DNA from: an uncultured Bacteroidota bacterium
GTDB lineage: Bacteria > Bacteroidota > Bacteroidia > 2-12-FULL-35-15
Direction: 5' to 3'
NCBI GenBank assembly: GCA_903847205.1
Contig: CAINDA010000062.1
Span: forward strand, 1-64,000
Length of the DNA: 64,000 nt
Of the stretch, positions 53,426 to 62,909 are shown one piece after another. The notes under the pieces are model-generated. The model was not told where the DNA came from and searched no databases. It worked only from the letters and a program-made list of their open reading frames with translations. Numbering within the stretch: the first letter of the stretch is position 1; every line of letters begins with the position of its first letter. A program made the translations under genes and the position numbers.

Positions 53426-54427
53426 TTATTTTGTTTCAGCTTGAATAAGGTGGTCATTGAAATGATATTTTACTGCTGTTAATAATGCTGGATAACCTGC
53501 TTTCTTCGCCTTATTAGTTTCTGTCAGAGAAAAAACAAAAACACCCTGCGGTGACGTTACCATATTTAAAATACTGTTATCAGCCGAAACATGAAAATCA
53601 TTATTGGAAAGCACATAATAACAATCCGGAACTTTAATGCTGTTAACAATGTTTCCCAAGCCGCCTGCATGTAATTCTACAGCAATAATATTCCTTTCAA
53701 CGCTGATAGGGCTTTCAGAAATATAAGTTTGAACATCCAAAAAAACACGGCTGTCAGTCGCTCCAGTAACATATACTCCTGCAATTGTTTTTTCTGAGTT
53801 CAATGTTTTTTCATAAACCTTACCGCCGGCCGTAATTACCTTAATTGAATAAGAATTATCTCCCGTAAGTTTTGTTATCACAAAATTACCTGATGCAGTA
53901 ATCCAGCCTTCAGATTCCCTGGATAATTCAATATTCAGGCTGTTTCCAGAAGGAAGTAATAGGTAAGTTGCATTGTTAAAACGTGTAATCCTTTCAACAC
54001 CGAGATAGGAATTTGGAAAAGTCAATTTCTTAACAAATGCTCCGGATTCACTATAAACATTAACAAACTGCTCATCCAAAACATAGAAAAAACCTTTATC
54101 ATAAACAAAATCCTGAGGAGAGAATGAAACCGGAAATTTTTTTACAACTTTTCCGCTTGCTTTATCAGTTATCAAAATTTCATTTGAAGCGTTAGACAAA
54201 AAAGCAATTTTGTTTTCAGAGATAACCTCAAAAGATACTGCTCCAAGGTTAACTCCCGGCAATTTAGAATAAGGAAGCCCATTCTGTTCGTTCCATTTAG
54301 TCATTGAAATCTCTTTGACATTCCAACCGGCGGACTGTCCCTGTCTGCTTTGCGCGTTAACAGTTACTGAAGCTATTCCTGCAGCTGCGATCATTAAAAG
54401 GAACAAATATTTTTTTTTCGTTTTCAT
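53426..54427 (-). CDS. Secreted propeller-like protein of unknown function
   Basis: A 333-residue protein with a signal peptide (YLFLLMIAAAGIASVTVNAQ, ~7-26). The mature part shows repeated beta-blade-like strands with a ~45-residue period, for example FEVISENKIAFLSNASNEIL, DFVYDKGFFYVLDEQFVNVY and RITRFNNATYLLLPSGNSL. This suggests a six-bladed NHL-like propeller. It has no Fn3, no shared module and no T9SS tail, unlike its neighbours. Lying between the amidase and NlpC/P60 genes with 26-34 bp gaps, it is co-transcribed with them and is probably periplasmic. It could be an immunity-type inhibitor, a regulator or a chaperone; this is speculation from position. Confidence 0.65.
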   Translation of the reverse strand: MKTKKKYLFLLMIAAAGIASVTVNAQSRQGQSAGWNVKEISMTKWNEQNGLPYSKLPGVNLGAVSFEVISENKIAFLSNASNEILITDKASGKVVKKFPVSFSPQDFVYDKGFFYVLDEQFVNVYSESGAFVKKLTFPNSYLGVERITRFNNATYLLLPSGNSLNIELSRESEGWITASGNFVITKLTGDNSYSIKVITAGGKVYEKTLNSEKTIAGVYVTGATDSRVFLDVQTYISESPISVERNIIAVELHAGGLGNIVNSIKVPDCYYVLSNNDFHVSADNSILNMVTSPQGVFVFSLTETNKAKKAGYPALLTAVKYHFNDHLIQAETK

Positions 54428-54461
54428 TATTAAAATATTTTGAAGGTTATAATTTTGTTTG

Positions 54462-57173
54462 TTAATTTTTGGAAATCTCCTTCACAACAACCCTCTTCGT
54501 AAAACGATTACCGTCGGTTGTTCCAACAAAAAGGTAAACTCCCGATTTAAGATTTCCTTCTCCCAATGAAAGAGAAAAACTTCCCCCTTCAACAGCGATT
54601 TCCTTTGCAAACACTTGCCTCCCCAGCAAATCATAAATCTGTATTGTCATTTGTTTATTAGCGACGTCTGAAAACTTTCCATTCAATAAGTTTCCATCAA
54701 ATGGATTCGGAAATACAGTAAACTCCGGCTGGCTTCCATTTGCAGTTGAGGAGGATGAAGGATCTATTAAACTTCTTTGCTGCCCGTTGCCGCCATCAAA
54801 CGTTTCAATTGAAGAGGATGAAGAAAAAGCAAGTTTTGCATTTGGCCTGTAATAGCTCTGGGTACCTGTGACTTGGCTGCATACCCCGCCGTTTGTAACA
54901 TTTGCCCGGTAGTACAATGCCATAAAATCAGCATAACTATTTGCAAACACGGATGAGTTTGCAGAAAAACTGCTGTTGTTCCAGCAGATGGTAATTAGCA
55001 GGTTGCTTGTTCCGTTATAAGCAAACGGCGTATTAAAGTTGAACGTATTCCATCCTGATGTTGTTGTATATGTTCCTGAATAAACAACAGAAGCATCTGT
55101 GCCTGTTAAAAATGAAGTGCCGGCAAATAATGCCGCTGAAGTATGAGCAATAGTGATAGTGAAATTTCCAAGAGGCTGCGCAGTTGCTGCATTTGAAACA
55201 TTAAATGCAATTGATTTCAAATAAGGAGAAGAGGAACTCCAACCGGAAGCGGCCAGCTCTGAATTTTTTATAATGTATTCAACCCGTTCATCTGAATTTG
55301 ATGAACCGAAAGGATGCGCCGAATAAGGTGTTGTTGCTGTTCCAATAGTCACTGTTGAGCTTGTTGATGAAGGAGCCGATGTTGTAAATGCTGCTACTGA
55401 AGAATAAGGCCCTGCAGATGAGCACACAGCCTGAACTTGAAACTGGTAAGCAGTAGATGCACTTAAACCACTGATTGATTGTGACACGGCCGTTGTTGTA
55501 GCCGTTGTCCACGAAGAAGAAGATAATGACTTATATTGCACATTATAACTGAGTGCGCCTGAAACTACAGACCAGCTTAATACAGCGCTGTTTGAAGTAA
55601 TGGAACCTGAAGACAAACCAGCAGGAGTGCCGCAACCTGATGAAGATGCAGTTGTTGTAAATGAAGCTGCTGAAGAATATGAACCGGTTGATGAGCATAC
55701 AGCCTGAACCTGAAACTGGTATATTGTGGATGCAGTTAAACCGCTTAAAGATTGAGACAGAGCGGTTGAAGTAACAGTTGTCCAAGAGGACGATGTCGAA
55801 GGCTTGTATTGAATGTTATAGCTTGCTGCACCTGAAACTGCACTCCAGCTCAAAACTGCACTGTTTGATGTAACTGAGCCGGCAGTAAGCCCTGAGGGCG
55901 TTCCGCATGAAGAGCTTGTATTATTAATCAAGTTATAATAAGTCTGCCAGTTCCAATGAGGCCCCGGATCATCGTGTGTTTGATTCGGATAGTGCTGATG
56001 CCCTTTAATTTTATAAATCGAAGACAAAACACAGCTTCCGCTGCAGGATACTCCGCTCCAGCATGTTGTTGGGTTAATCCCATAACCGCTGTTACAGATG
56101 TCCTTCACTAAATTTGCTGAACTTTGGTACAATGCCGGTGTATACCATCCAGTCTGTGCCTGGTAGCCTTCGTGTTCAATACCGATTGTATAACCGTTTT
56201 CGCTGCCTACGTGCCATGCTTTTTTTGATTCCAAAACCATCTGGGTAATTTGTCCGTCAGATGAACGAACTACATAATGCGCTGAAACAGCAGCACTGCA
56301 ATTCTGAAACCAGGAAATGCAGCCAGCATAACTTCCTTCTACATCATGGATAACAACTGCTGTAACAGCAGCGGTGCGGGAGCTGTAGTTGCAGGATGCT
56401 GCAGGATTCCAAATAGCTGATGCGTAATCCGCTGATTGAACTGAAGGCGGTATTCCCCCTCCCATAGATTTGTATGTATTACCATTTGAATCAGTGATTT
56501 TTTCGTCAGATACCGTTACCTGTGCTGAACTTAATACTTTATAATTATCTTCTCCGAAATAAGAAGGAAGATCAAAATTGTAAGCAGGGAAATTATATTT
56601 TGCTTGAAATTCCGCGTTGTTAAGAAAAGTGAAGTATGAATATAGCTGTGTATTAAGAGCAAATGTCTGTCCAGCATCCTGGTGAGGAAGTTCGCTGAGG
56701 GCAGTAAATGTGCCGGCAATAATATCAATATCTTTTGCACTTAATGATTTTTGTGTCGCAGATATGGTCATTACAGCATTATACGCCTTCGCAAATGCCA
56801 GAATGTTTTTTTTAGGATCATTTATGATTAAATTTGCTGATACGCCAGAAAGGTTTGAAACATAAGCCAGATTATTATTAAAATAATTTTTGCCATCCAA
56901 TACAAGCCCCATTACTCCGTAAGCTTTAGGAAGCCCCATACAGCTTTCTGCATCGCCTGGATTGTGTGTAAGATGATAAAGATGAGTATTGGTATATGAA
57001 ACCGCTTCAAGCACACCGCGGGGAATATCTGGATTCGACTGATACGCCTCTTCGAAAAAAGCGGTGTAATCTGGACCTGCCGAAAAATTTCGGTTTGAAT
57101 GCTGCATCATTTGCAGCTGCTGGGAGAATGCAATTACAGGGACTGCCGCTAATAGTAAGAGTATTTTTTTCAT
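54462..57173 (-). CDS. Secreted Amidase_2 peptidoglycan amidase, Fn3 x2, T9SS type A
   Basis: A 903-residue secreted protein (signal peptide ending AFSQ at ~18). An N-terminal helical domain (~25-215) contains EEAYQSNPDIPRGVLEAVSY and MGLPKAYGVMGLV, like a glucosaminidase/transglycosylase-type accessory. The Amidase_2 domain (~265-425) follows: TAVVIHDVEGSY (zinc His), NGYTIGIEHEGYQ (Glu) and IKGHQHYPNQTHDDPGPHW (zinc His and Asp). It removes stem peptides from MurNAc. Two Fn3 domains (~432-605), the shared module (~615-790) and a type A tail (~820-903) follow. First gene of the lytic block, with a promoter at 57267-57299. Confidence 0.87.
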   Translation of the reverse strand: MKKILLLLAAVPVIAFSQQLQMMQHSNRNFSAGPDYTAFFEEAYQSNPDIPRGVLEAVSYTNTHLYHLTHNPGDAESCMGLPKAYGVMGLVLDGKNYFNNNLAYVSNLSGVSANLIINDPKKNILAFAKAYNAVMTISATQKSLSAKDIDIIAGTFTALSELPHQDAGQTFALNTQLYSYFTFLNNAEFQAKYNFPAYNFDLPSYFGEDNYKVLSSAQVTVSDEKITDSNGNTYKSMGGGIPPSVQSADYASAIWNPAASCNYSSRTAAVTAVVIHDVEGSYAGCISWFQNCSAAVSAHYVVRSSDGQITQMVLESKKAWHVGSENGYTIGIEHEGYQAQTGWYTPALYQSSANLVKDICNSGYGINPTTCWSGVSCSGSCVLSSIYKIKGHQHYPNQTHDDPGPHWNWQTYYNLINNTSSSCGTPSGLTAGSVTSNSAVLSWSAVSGAASYNIQYKPSTSSSWTTVTSTALSQSLSGLTASTIYQFQVQAVCSSTGSYSSAASFTTTASSSGCGTPAGLSSGSITSNSAVLSWSVVSGALSYNVQYKSLSSSSWTTATTTAVSQSISGLSASTAYQFQVQAVCSSAGPYSSVAAFTTSAPSSTSSTVTIGTATTPYSAHPFGSSNSDERVEYIIKNSELAASGWSSSSPYLKSIAFNVSNAATAQPLGNFTITIAHTSAALFAGTSFLTGTDASVVYSGTYTTTSGWNTFNFNTPFAYNGTSNLLITICWNNSSFSANSSVFANSYADFMALYYRANVTNGGVCSQVTGTQSYYRPNAKLAFSSSSSIETFDGGNGQQRSLIDPSSSSTANGSQPEFTVFPNPFDGNLLNGKFSDVANKQMTIQIYDLLGRQVFAKEIAVEGGSFSLSLGEGNLKSGVYLFVGTTDGNRFTKRVVVKEISKN

Positions 57174-57266
57174 AATTTAACTGCTGTACTTAATGTGTGA
57201 TTAATTTTATTTTTCGATTTAAGCAACCTTATTTTTTAATTGCCGTATTACAACCTTTATTTACTT

Positions 57267-57299
57267 CAAATGTACTTTGAGGCACCCTCTGCATGCAAA
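57267..57299 (-). promoter_or_regulatory. Promoter of the secreted lytic-enzyme operon
   Basis: On the minus strand, TTTG (57299-57296), a 21-bp spacer, then TACATTTG (57274-57267). Both elements match the phylum consensus exactly. Transcription should start near 57260, giving a leader of about 85 bases before the amidase ATG. Confidence 0.55.
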
Positions 57300-57560
57300 C
57301 CAAAATTACCCTAAGTGTAGGAGTCTGATTTTAAAAAGCACATCCATTTTTATATCGGCCCCCTTCAAAACCAGCTGTTATAAAGCATGATATCCTTTTT
57401 TTATTCCTAAAAATGAAACAATGTCATAAGGGAGTCCTGATTCAAAAAAATCCTTAAATTATTTTCATACTTTTGTAATAATCACATTCTAATTAACAAA
57501 ATTTTGTTTTTGAAGAATGAACAGTATTAAAAAAAGTATTAAACCCAGAACATCTTTTTT
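57300..57560. other. Divergent intergenic region
   Basis: Spacer between the lytic operon and the helical-repeat gene. TACTTTTG at 57468-57475 fits TAnnTTTG on the plus strand and could serve the right-hand gene, but no TTTG lies at the correct distance. Otherwise nothing is seen. Confidence 0.3.
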
Positions 57561-59171
57561 ATGAAGCCTTCCGATACACTGTTTGAGCTTATAAAATCGC
57601 TGAGTCCATCAGAAAAAAGGCACTTTAAACTTTATGCTCAAAGGCATATTGTAGGAGAGGAAAATAATTATTTAAAGTTATTTGAAACGATAGATAAACA
57701 GGAAGAATACGAAGAAGAGGCTTTGAAAAAAAAGTTTCGCCACGAAAAATTTATTCAGCAGCTTCATGTTGCTAAAAATTATCTTTATACACTTATTCTA
57801 AAAGCCCTAAATGAATTCCACACGGCCGATTCTGCCAACATACAGCTGAGAGAACAGCTTAACAGCGCAGAAATACTTTTCGGAAAAGGACTCTATAAAC
57901 AGGCTTCAAAAATTTTGATCAAACTGAAAGAGCAGTCCTATAAATATGAAAAGCAGGTTTATATTTTAGAGGTAATTCTGTTAGAGAATAAAATTGCCTT
58001 TGCCCTGCAGGATATGGAAGTTGCCAAACAAGTTATAACCCAGAGTGCAAGAGAAGAAGAACAGCTGCTAAGTGATTACCAGGAAGCAAGGCGGTATAAA
58101 CATTTGTCCGACAGGCTCAAAATTTTTATTACAACAAGGGGCACCGCAAGAAGAGCCGAGGACACCCGCGAATTAGAAAGCATTATAGAGCATCCGCTTT
58201 TAAACAATGAACAAAAGGCGATTTCGTTCAGCACCAAATATTCTTTTTTTAATGTTTATTGTAAATATTTCACAATACAGGAAGACTATAAACATGCATA
58301 TCCATACAGCAGTAAGCTGGTTCTTTTAATCGAATCTCACCCGGAACGTATTCAGAAAAAACCGCAGTCCTACCTGCTGGCCCTGAATAATCTCCTTGCA
58401 ATATTGAAAGAACTCCGGAAATTTGATGAGTTTGAAATTGCTTTACAAAAACTGAAATCAATTCAATGCAAAACTGTACACTTTCAATCCAGAGCTTTTT
58501 CTTATATTTTTATACACGAATGGAATTTTTCTTTTTATACCGGCGGGTATCAAAAATGCCTCGCCCTTATTCCATTTCTGGAGAAAGGATTGCAGCAATA
58601 TGATAAGCAGATTACTCGCGATTTAAAACTCCTGTTTTATTTTAATGTATTTTATGTGCATTTTGTTCTTGATCAGTTTCAGCATGCAGCTAAATGGCTG
58701 AACAAGATATTAAATGATAAACGTACAGAGGTCCGCCAGGATATTCGCAATTTCGCAACTGTCACCAATATTATCCTTCATTATGAAACGAAAGATTATG
58801 ATTTATTGGAGTATCTTATCCGCTCAACCCAGCGGCTTCTTGAAAAAGAAAAAGACTCACATGAATTTGAACTTTTAGTTCTTACACATATTAAACAGCT
58901 TATAAAAAAAGATTCCGCTGAGGAAAAGCGAAAGATATTTATTAAACTGCGCAACAAATTACTTTTTGCAAATCTCGAAAACTACCTGATAGCTTTCTCG
59001 AGAGGCTCTTCTGAAAAAATTATATTAAATTCATTTGATATTCTGGCCTGGCTCGAAAGCAAAATTGAGGATCGGTCTTTTGCTTCTGTGTTATCTGAAA
59101 AAGAAAAAGACAAACAAGCCAAAGTTCATCCTGCTTTGAGTTATAAAAAGAAACAAGAAAAGAATAAATAA
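57561..59171 (+). CDS. Cytosolic all-helical repeat protein, unknown
   Basis: A 536-residue protein with no signal peptide or TM. It starts MKPSDTLFELIKSLSPSEKR, a beginning found in a broad Bacteroidota family of uncharacterised proteins. The whole sequence is helical, with TPR-like pairs (LNSAEILFGKGLYKQASKIL, LALNNLLAILKELRKFDEFE, LLFYFNVFYVHFVLDQFQHA) and a Lys-rich C-terminus. A solenoid scaffold for protein contacts is the reasonable reading. The next gene, siaC, lies 95 bp on and may or may not be co-transcribed. Confidence 0.7.
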   Translation: MKPSDTLFELIKSLSPSEKRHFKLYAQRHIVGEENNYLKLFETIDKQEEYEEEALKKKFRHEKFIQQLHVAKNYLYTLILKALNEFHTADSANIQLREQLNSAEILFGKGLYKQASKILIKLKEQSYKYEKQVYILEVILLENKIAFALQDMEVAKQVITQSAREEEQLLSDYQEARRYKHLSDRLKIFITTRGTARRAEDTRELESIIEHPLLNNEQKAISFSTKYSFFNVYCKYFTIQEDYKHAYPYSSKLVLLIESHPERIQKKPQSYLLALNNLLAILKELRKFDEFEIALQKLKSIQCKTVHFQSRAFSYIFIHEWNFSFYTGGYQKCLALIPFLEKGLQQYDKQITRDLKLLFYFNVFYVHFVLDQFQHAAKWLNKILNDKRTEVRQDIRNFATVTNIILHYETKDYDLLEYLIRSTQRLLEKEKDSHEFELLVLTHIKQLIKKDSAEEKRKIFIKLRNKLLFANLENYLIAFSRGSSEKIILNSFDILAWLESKIEDRSFASVLSEKEKDKQAKVHPALSYKKKQEKNK

Positions 59172-59266
59172 TCGCAGTTTTTTTTCTAGTCCGAATTCAG
59201 ATTAAAATGACAAATAGTAATTGAAATAATATTTTACTATATTCGTGTTCTATTTATAGTTTACAG

Positions 59267-59674
59267 ATGAACCCTCTGATAGTTAAGAGCACAGAATATT
59301 CGCCGAAAGTTACTTTCAACCCCGAGGAATCGAAATTTGAAATTGCAGGAGAATCAAGGCCTGAAAATGCAGGAAAGCTTTATGGAATAGCCATGGAATG
59401 GCTTAAAGAATACCTTTCATCTGATGAGGCGGAAAAGAAAACAAAATCAGGTGCAAAAGGCTCCCAGCTGTTATTTGAATTTAATTTAATGTACTTCAAT
59501 ACCGTTTCCGCAAAATATATTTTAGAAATATTAAGACTTCTCCACTTCTCTTATTCAAAGGGATTTGATATCAAAGTTCAATGGCATTATAAAGTAAAGG
59601 ATGAAGATATGAAAGAGTCCGGCGAAGAATTTTCCAGGCTGGTTAATATTCCATTTGAATTCATCCAGGACTAA
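59267..59674 (+). CDS. SiaC-family regulatory phosphoprotein (DUF1987)
   Basis: A 135-residue cytosolic protein matching the DUF1987/SiaC family through its whole length: IVKSTEYSPKVTFNPEESKF, GESRPENAGKLYGIAMEWL and EFNLMYFNTVSAKYILEIL. In the Pseudomonas homologue a Thr in the YFNTSSAK motif is phosphorylated by SiaB and dephosphorylated by SiaA. The equivalent here is T79 in YFNTVSAK, so the switch residue is kept. Partners SiaA, SiaB and a diguanylate cyclase are not in this window. The gene converges on the S9 peptidase with only 6 bp between stops. Confidence 0.86.
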   Translation: MNPLIVKSTEYSPKVTFNPEESKFEIAGESRPENAGKLYGIAMEWLKEYLSSDEAEKKTKSGAKGSQLLFEFNLMYFNTVSAKYILEILRLLHFSYSKGFDIKVQWHYKVKDEDMKESGEEFSRLVNIPFEFIQD

Positions 59675-59680
59675 AAAAAG

Positions 59681-61588
59681 CTATAGCGTTTCCTTCAGCC
59701 ATTTATAAAATTCGTGCTGCCATACAAGCCCGTTTTGATCTTTCAACACCCAATGATTTTCATTCGGGAAATAAAGCAGTTTGCTTTTTATACCTTGAAG
59801 CTGCGCTGCCTGAAATGCGCCCAATCCCTGCTCAATAGGAACTCTGTAATCCTTCCCTCCTTGTATAATTAAAATGGGGGTATCCCATTTTTTCACAAAA
59901 TTAACCGGATTGAATTGGTTATAACTTTTCTGTGCCGCTACATTATCTTTATCCCAATAAGCGCCTCCTAAATCCTGGTTTACAAACCATACTTCTTCGG
60001 TGGTACCATACATACTTCTCCAGTCAAAAATTCCATCGTGTGCTATAAAAGTTTTAAAACGTTTTTCGTGCATACCGGCTAAAAAATAAACTGAATAACC
60101 GCCATAGCTGGCTCCAACACAGCCCAAACGGGTTTTATCAACAAACGGTTCTTTTGAGAGTTCATCAATTGATATTAAATAATCTTTCATGTTCTGCCCG
60201 CCGTAATCCCGGCTTATCTGCTCATTCCATTTTACACCATGTCCCGGCATCCCCCGGCGGTTGGGTGCTACAACAATATATCCGTTGGCTGCCATCAGCT
60301 GAAAATTCCAGCGGTAAGAATAAAATTGTGTTAAGGGCGACTGCGGCCCGCCCTGACAGTAAAGCAAAGTCGGGTATTTTTTTGAAGCATCGAAATTCGG
60401 GGGATAAATTACCCAAACAAGCAGCTGTTGCCCGTCAGTGGCAGTTAAATAGCGCTTTTCAATTTTACCAAGAACAATTGAATTATAAACCGCATCATTT
60501 ACATGTGTCAGCTGTTTCATTAAACCCGCTGTTAAATCAACAGTATAAATTTCTGCCGCATGGTTCATATCGGTTCTCTCTACAATCATTGTATTACCAA
60601 CCTGTCCGACCATTCTATGAATGTCAAAATCTCCTTTTGTTATTTGTTTTACTTCGGGTATTTTTTTTCCATCGACAGGATAGTCAACCGAAAAAAGCTG
60701 CACAGTTCCGTCTGAAGCTGCTGTAAAAAATATTTTTGTACCGTCGGCACTCCAGATAAAATCATCAACTGTACCATCCCAATCCTTTGTGATATTTAAT
60801 TTCGCTTTACCATTATCAACTATTATATCATTTTTATCCGCTTCATATCCGTCTGTTTTCATACTTAAAAAACCTAAATATCCTTTAGATGAATAAGAGG
60901 GTTTGATATCGTACCCCTCCATTCCGGCAGTAAGATTAATTGTTTTAGCCGTTTCAATATTGTAAGAAAATATATCTGTATTGGTGCTCAAAGCATAATC
61001 TTTTCCGAATTTCTTTTTGGTAACATAAATAATTTGTTTCCCGTCCGGACTCCAAATAAAATCTTCATCTCCGCCGGAAGGCTTCTGAGGACAATCATAA
61101 GGCTCATTGGGCATTATATCAATGCTGTCGGTAATTTTTTTATCTTTTAAAGTATTTAAAAACACATGGCCGAAAGCCCCGTCTTCCCATGTATCCCAAT
61201 GACGGTAGTCAAGATTATCATAAATCATAACATCCGATTTACCGAACTGCGGATAAACATCTTTGCCGTATATATTTTTCACTTTAATGTCATTGCTGCT
61301 GATGCTGTGTTTTCCATCAGGAGAAATACGGTCGTTTAAGAGCATGTCATCCGTCTTATCTATTTCCACTGCGCTTCCGCCAGCTATTGGAATAATATAT
61401 TTTTTTACAACAGCCTTATCTTCGGCAACATTGTATCTGCGCACAGTATAGATTACGGATTTCCCGTCTTTTGTTATTCCATTGGTATTCACTTTCCCCA
61501 TCTGTATAAGCATTTCGGGGGTCATTGTCTGCTGTGCTGATGCAGTAATCAGTAATATTCCGAATGTCAGTGTTGTAATTATTTTCAT
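59681..61588 (-). CDS. Secreted S9-family serine peptidase (prolyl oligopeptidase type)
   Basis: A 635-residue protein with a signal peptide (MKIITTLTFGILLITASAQ). The N-terminal ~360 residues form a WD40-like (TolB/DPP) beta-propeller with repeats such as DFIWSPDGKQIIYVTKKKFG and DDFIWSADGTKIFFTAASDG. The C-terminal ~260 residues are the alpha/beta-hydrolase domain: oxyanion region YCQGGPQSPLTQFYSY, nucleophile in GCVGASYGGYSVY (Ser ~493), Asp in IQGGKDYRVPIEQG and His in NENHWVLK. It is an oligopeptidase of the periplasm or surface for peptide utilisation. Single gene. Confidence 0.92.
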   Translation of the reverse strand: MKIITTLTFGILLITASAQQTMTPEMLIQMGKVNTNGITKDGKSVIYTVRRYNVAEDKAVVKKYIIPIAGGSAVEIDKTDDMLLNDRISPDGKHSISSNDIKVKNIYGKDVYPQFGKSDVMIYDNLDYRHWDTWEDGAFGHVFLNTLKDKKITDSIDIMPNEPYDCPQKPSGGDEDFIWSPDGKQIIYVTKKKFGKDYALSTNTDIFSYNIETAKTINLTAGMEGYDIKPSYSSKGYLGFLSMKTDGYEADKNDIIVDNGKAKLNITKDWDGTVDDFIWSADGTKIFFTAASDGTVQLFSVDYPVDGKKIPEVKQITKGDFDIHRMVGQVGNTMIVERTDMNHAAEIYTVDLTAGLMKQLTHVNDAVYNSIVLGKIEKRYLTATDGQQLLVWVIYPPNFDASKKYPTLLYCQGGPQSPLTQFYSYRWNFQLMAANGYIVVAPNRRGMPGHGVKWNEQISRDYGGQNMKDYLISIDELSKEPFVDKTRLGCVGASYGGYSVYFLAGMHEKRFKTFIAHDGIFDWRSMYGTTEEVWFVNQDLGGAYWDKDNVAAQKSYNQFNPVNFVKKWDTPILIIQGGKDYRVPIEQGLGAFQAAQLQGIKSKLLYFPNENHWVLKDQNGLVWQHEFYKWLKETL

Positions 61589-61822
61589 ACGTTCAATTTA
61601 AATTCAATAGATAAAAAGATCCTGCCGTAAAGATAATGACTATTTCTATTGAGTTTTCAGCAAATAAAAAAGCGGACAACAATTCGAAAAATGCTTTTGC
61701 CCGCTCCTTGGAAAAATAATATCAAGGCTGTTTATTATCCCTTAACCTCTTTCAATAAATCGATTAAAAAATAGACAATAATTATTTTTTGAATGCTTTT
61801 AATGATAGAAAAAGTGATAAAA

Positions 61823-62464
61823 TTAAACATCAAATGAAAGTATTTCTTCGGATGCTGAAAGAAGGGACTCAAACTGTTCGTGTTTATGAATATCTCCCGA
61901 AACTTTAAATGTATATCGAAGCCTGTCATCCATCTTACTCAAATTAACCTGCCGCGATTTTAACTGGCATTCTTTTATGAAATTTTTTATTATAGAAGGA
62001 GATTCATTTTTATTTTTAACACTTATTTTATAATATTTTTCAGCATTTCTGTTATCTATTACGGATTGAATCTGAGAAAACACAAGCAAAATTATCATAA
62101 CTGCAACAAGGGTAATGAAAGCCAAAGTATATTCACCTGCACCTATGGCCATTCCAATTGCGGCGCTTACCCAAATTGTTGCTGCTGTTGTTAAACCCGA
62201 AACATTTGAGCCGTCTTTAAAAATAGCTCCTGCACCTAAGAACCCCACCCCTACAACAATATTACCTACAACGTGAAAGTCCTTCCCCAAAGCTATTTCT
62301 TTTGATATTAATGTAAATAACGTTGCTCCGATTGTAATCAGAGTGATGGTTCTAAAGCCGGCGTTTTTACTTTTATATTCTCTTTCCGCCCCAATTATAG
62401 AACCAGCTGTCATTGCAGCCAAAATTTTTAAAATATCCTCATTAATAAAATCCAGAATAACCAT
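61823..62464 (-). CDS. MgtC/SapB family membrane protein
   Basis: A 213-residue inner-membrane protein. It has four to five TM segments in the first ~130 residues, with the family core GSIIGAEREYKSKNAGFRT (~21-39, ER and acidic residues), VVGVGFLGAGAIFKDGSNVSGLTTAATIW (split, ~70-98) and SAAIGMAIGAGEY. The C-terminal ~80 residues form a soluble ACT-like domain (YYKISVKNKNESPSIIKNFI). MgtC proteins support growth at low Mg and inhibit F-type ATPase in Salmonella. The role here is inferred. Monocistronic. Confidence 0.9.
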   Translation of the reverse strand: MVILDFINEDILKILAAMTAGSIIGAEREYKSKNAGFRTITLITIGATLFTLISKEIALGKDFHVVGNIVVGVGFLGAGAIFKDGSNVSGLTTAATIWVSAAIGMAIGAGEYTLAFITLVAVMIILLVFSQIQSVIDNRNAEKYYKISVKNKNESPSIIKNFIKECQLKSRQVNLSKMDDRLRYTFKVSGDIHKHEQFESLLSASEEILSFDV

Positions 62465-62644
62465 GCTGTTGTTTAAATTAAAAAATGCTGTTTCAAAATT
62501 AACCTTATTTCAATTAATATCTAAAAAATTTAGAATAAGGTATGCGGTAGTTAAAATATAAAGTTTGAGTATGCAGGTTTCTAATTTTTCTGTATACATT
62601 CCCGGAAAAATTCGAATGCCAATTTACAGGCCAAACTCAGGGCT

Positions 62645-62878
62645 TTATCCTCCTGCAAACGGCGGCAATAAGGCTGCAGTGTCGCCGTCATACAGCTTTT
62701 GTGTTTTAGTAATTAAATTTTTATTTACTGCAATCCGGTACGATTTATTTTTTAATAAAGGATATTGCCGAAGAAGCACTTCCTTCAATTTTTCAGTATC
62801 TTCTATATTTTGTAATTCAATTTTTTCGGCGCCAGCGATGTCTGCGAGTGCCCCGAAAAACATTATATATATTTTCAT
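62645..62878 (-). CDS. moaD: Molybdopterin synthase small subunit
   Basis: A 77-residue beta-grasp protein. The MoaD/ThiS marks are the N-terminal KIYIMFFGALADIAGAEKIE and the C-terminal DTAALLPPFAGG, whose final GG becomes a thiocarboxylate that donates sulfur to precursor Z. Length fits MoaD (75-85). It is divergent from moaA with 93 bp between starts, so the two share a regulatory region. moaE, moaC and moeB are not seen in this window and may lie to the right. Confidence 0.9.
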   Translation of the reverse strand: MKIYIMFFGALADIAGAEKIELQNIEDTEKLKEVLLRQYPLLKNKSYRIAVNKNLITKTQKLYDGDTAALLPPFAGG

Positions 62879-62909
62879 AAAAACAATCTGTACTTCTTTA
62901 ACAGTATAA

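Noticed and set aside
61660-61700. Terminator-like inverted repeat near the S9 peptidase start
   Set aside because: AGCGGACAA / TTGCCCGCT pairs imperfectly with a long loop and no clean T-tract; too weak to annotate.
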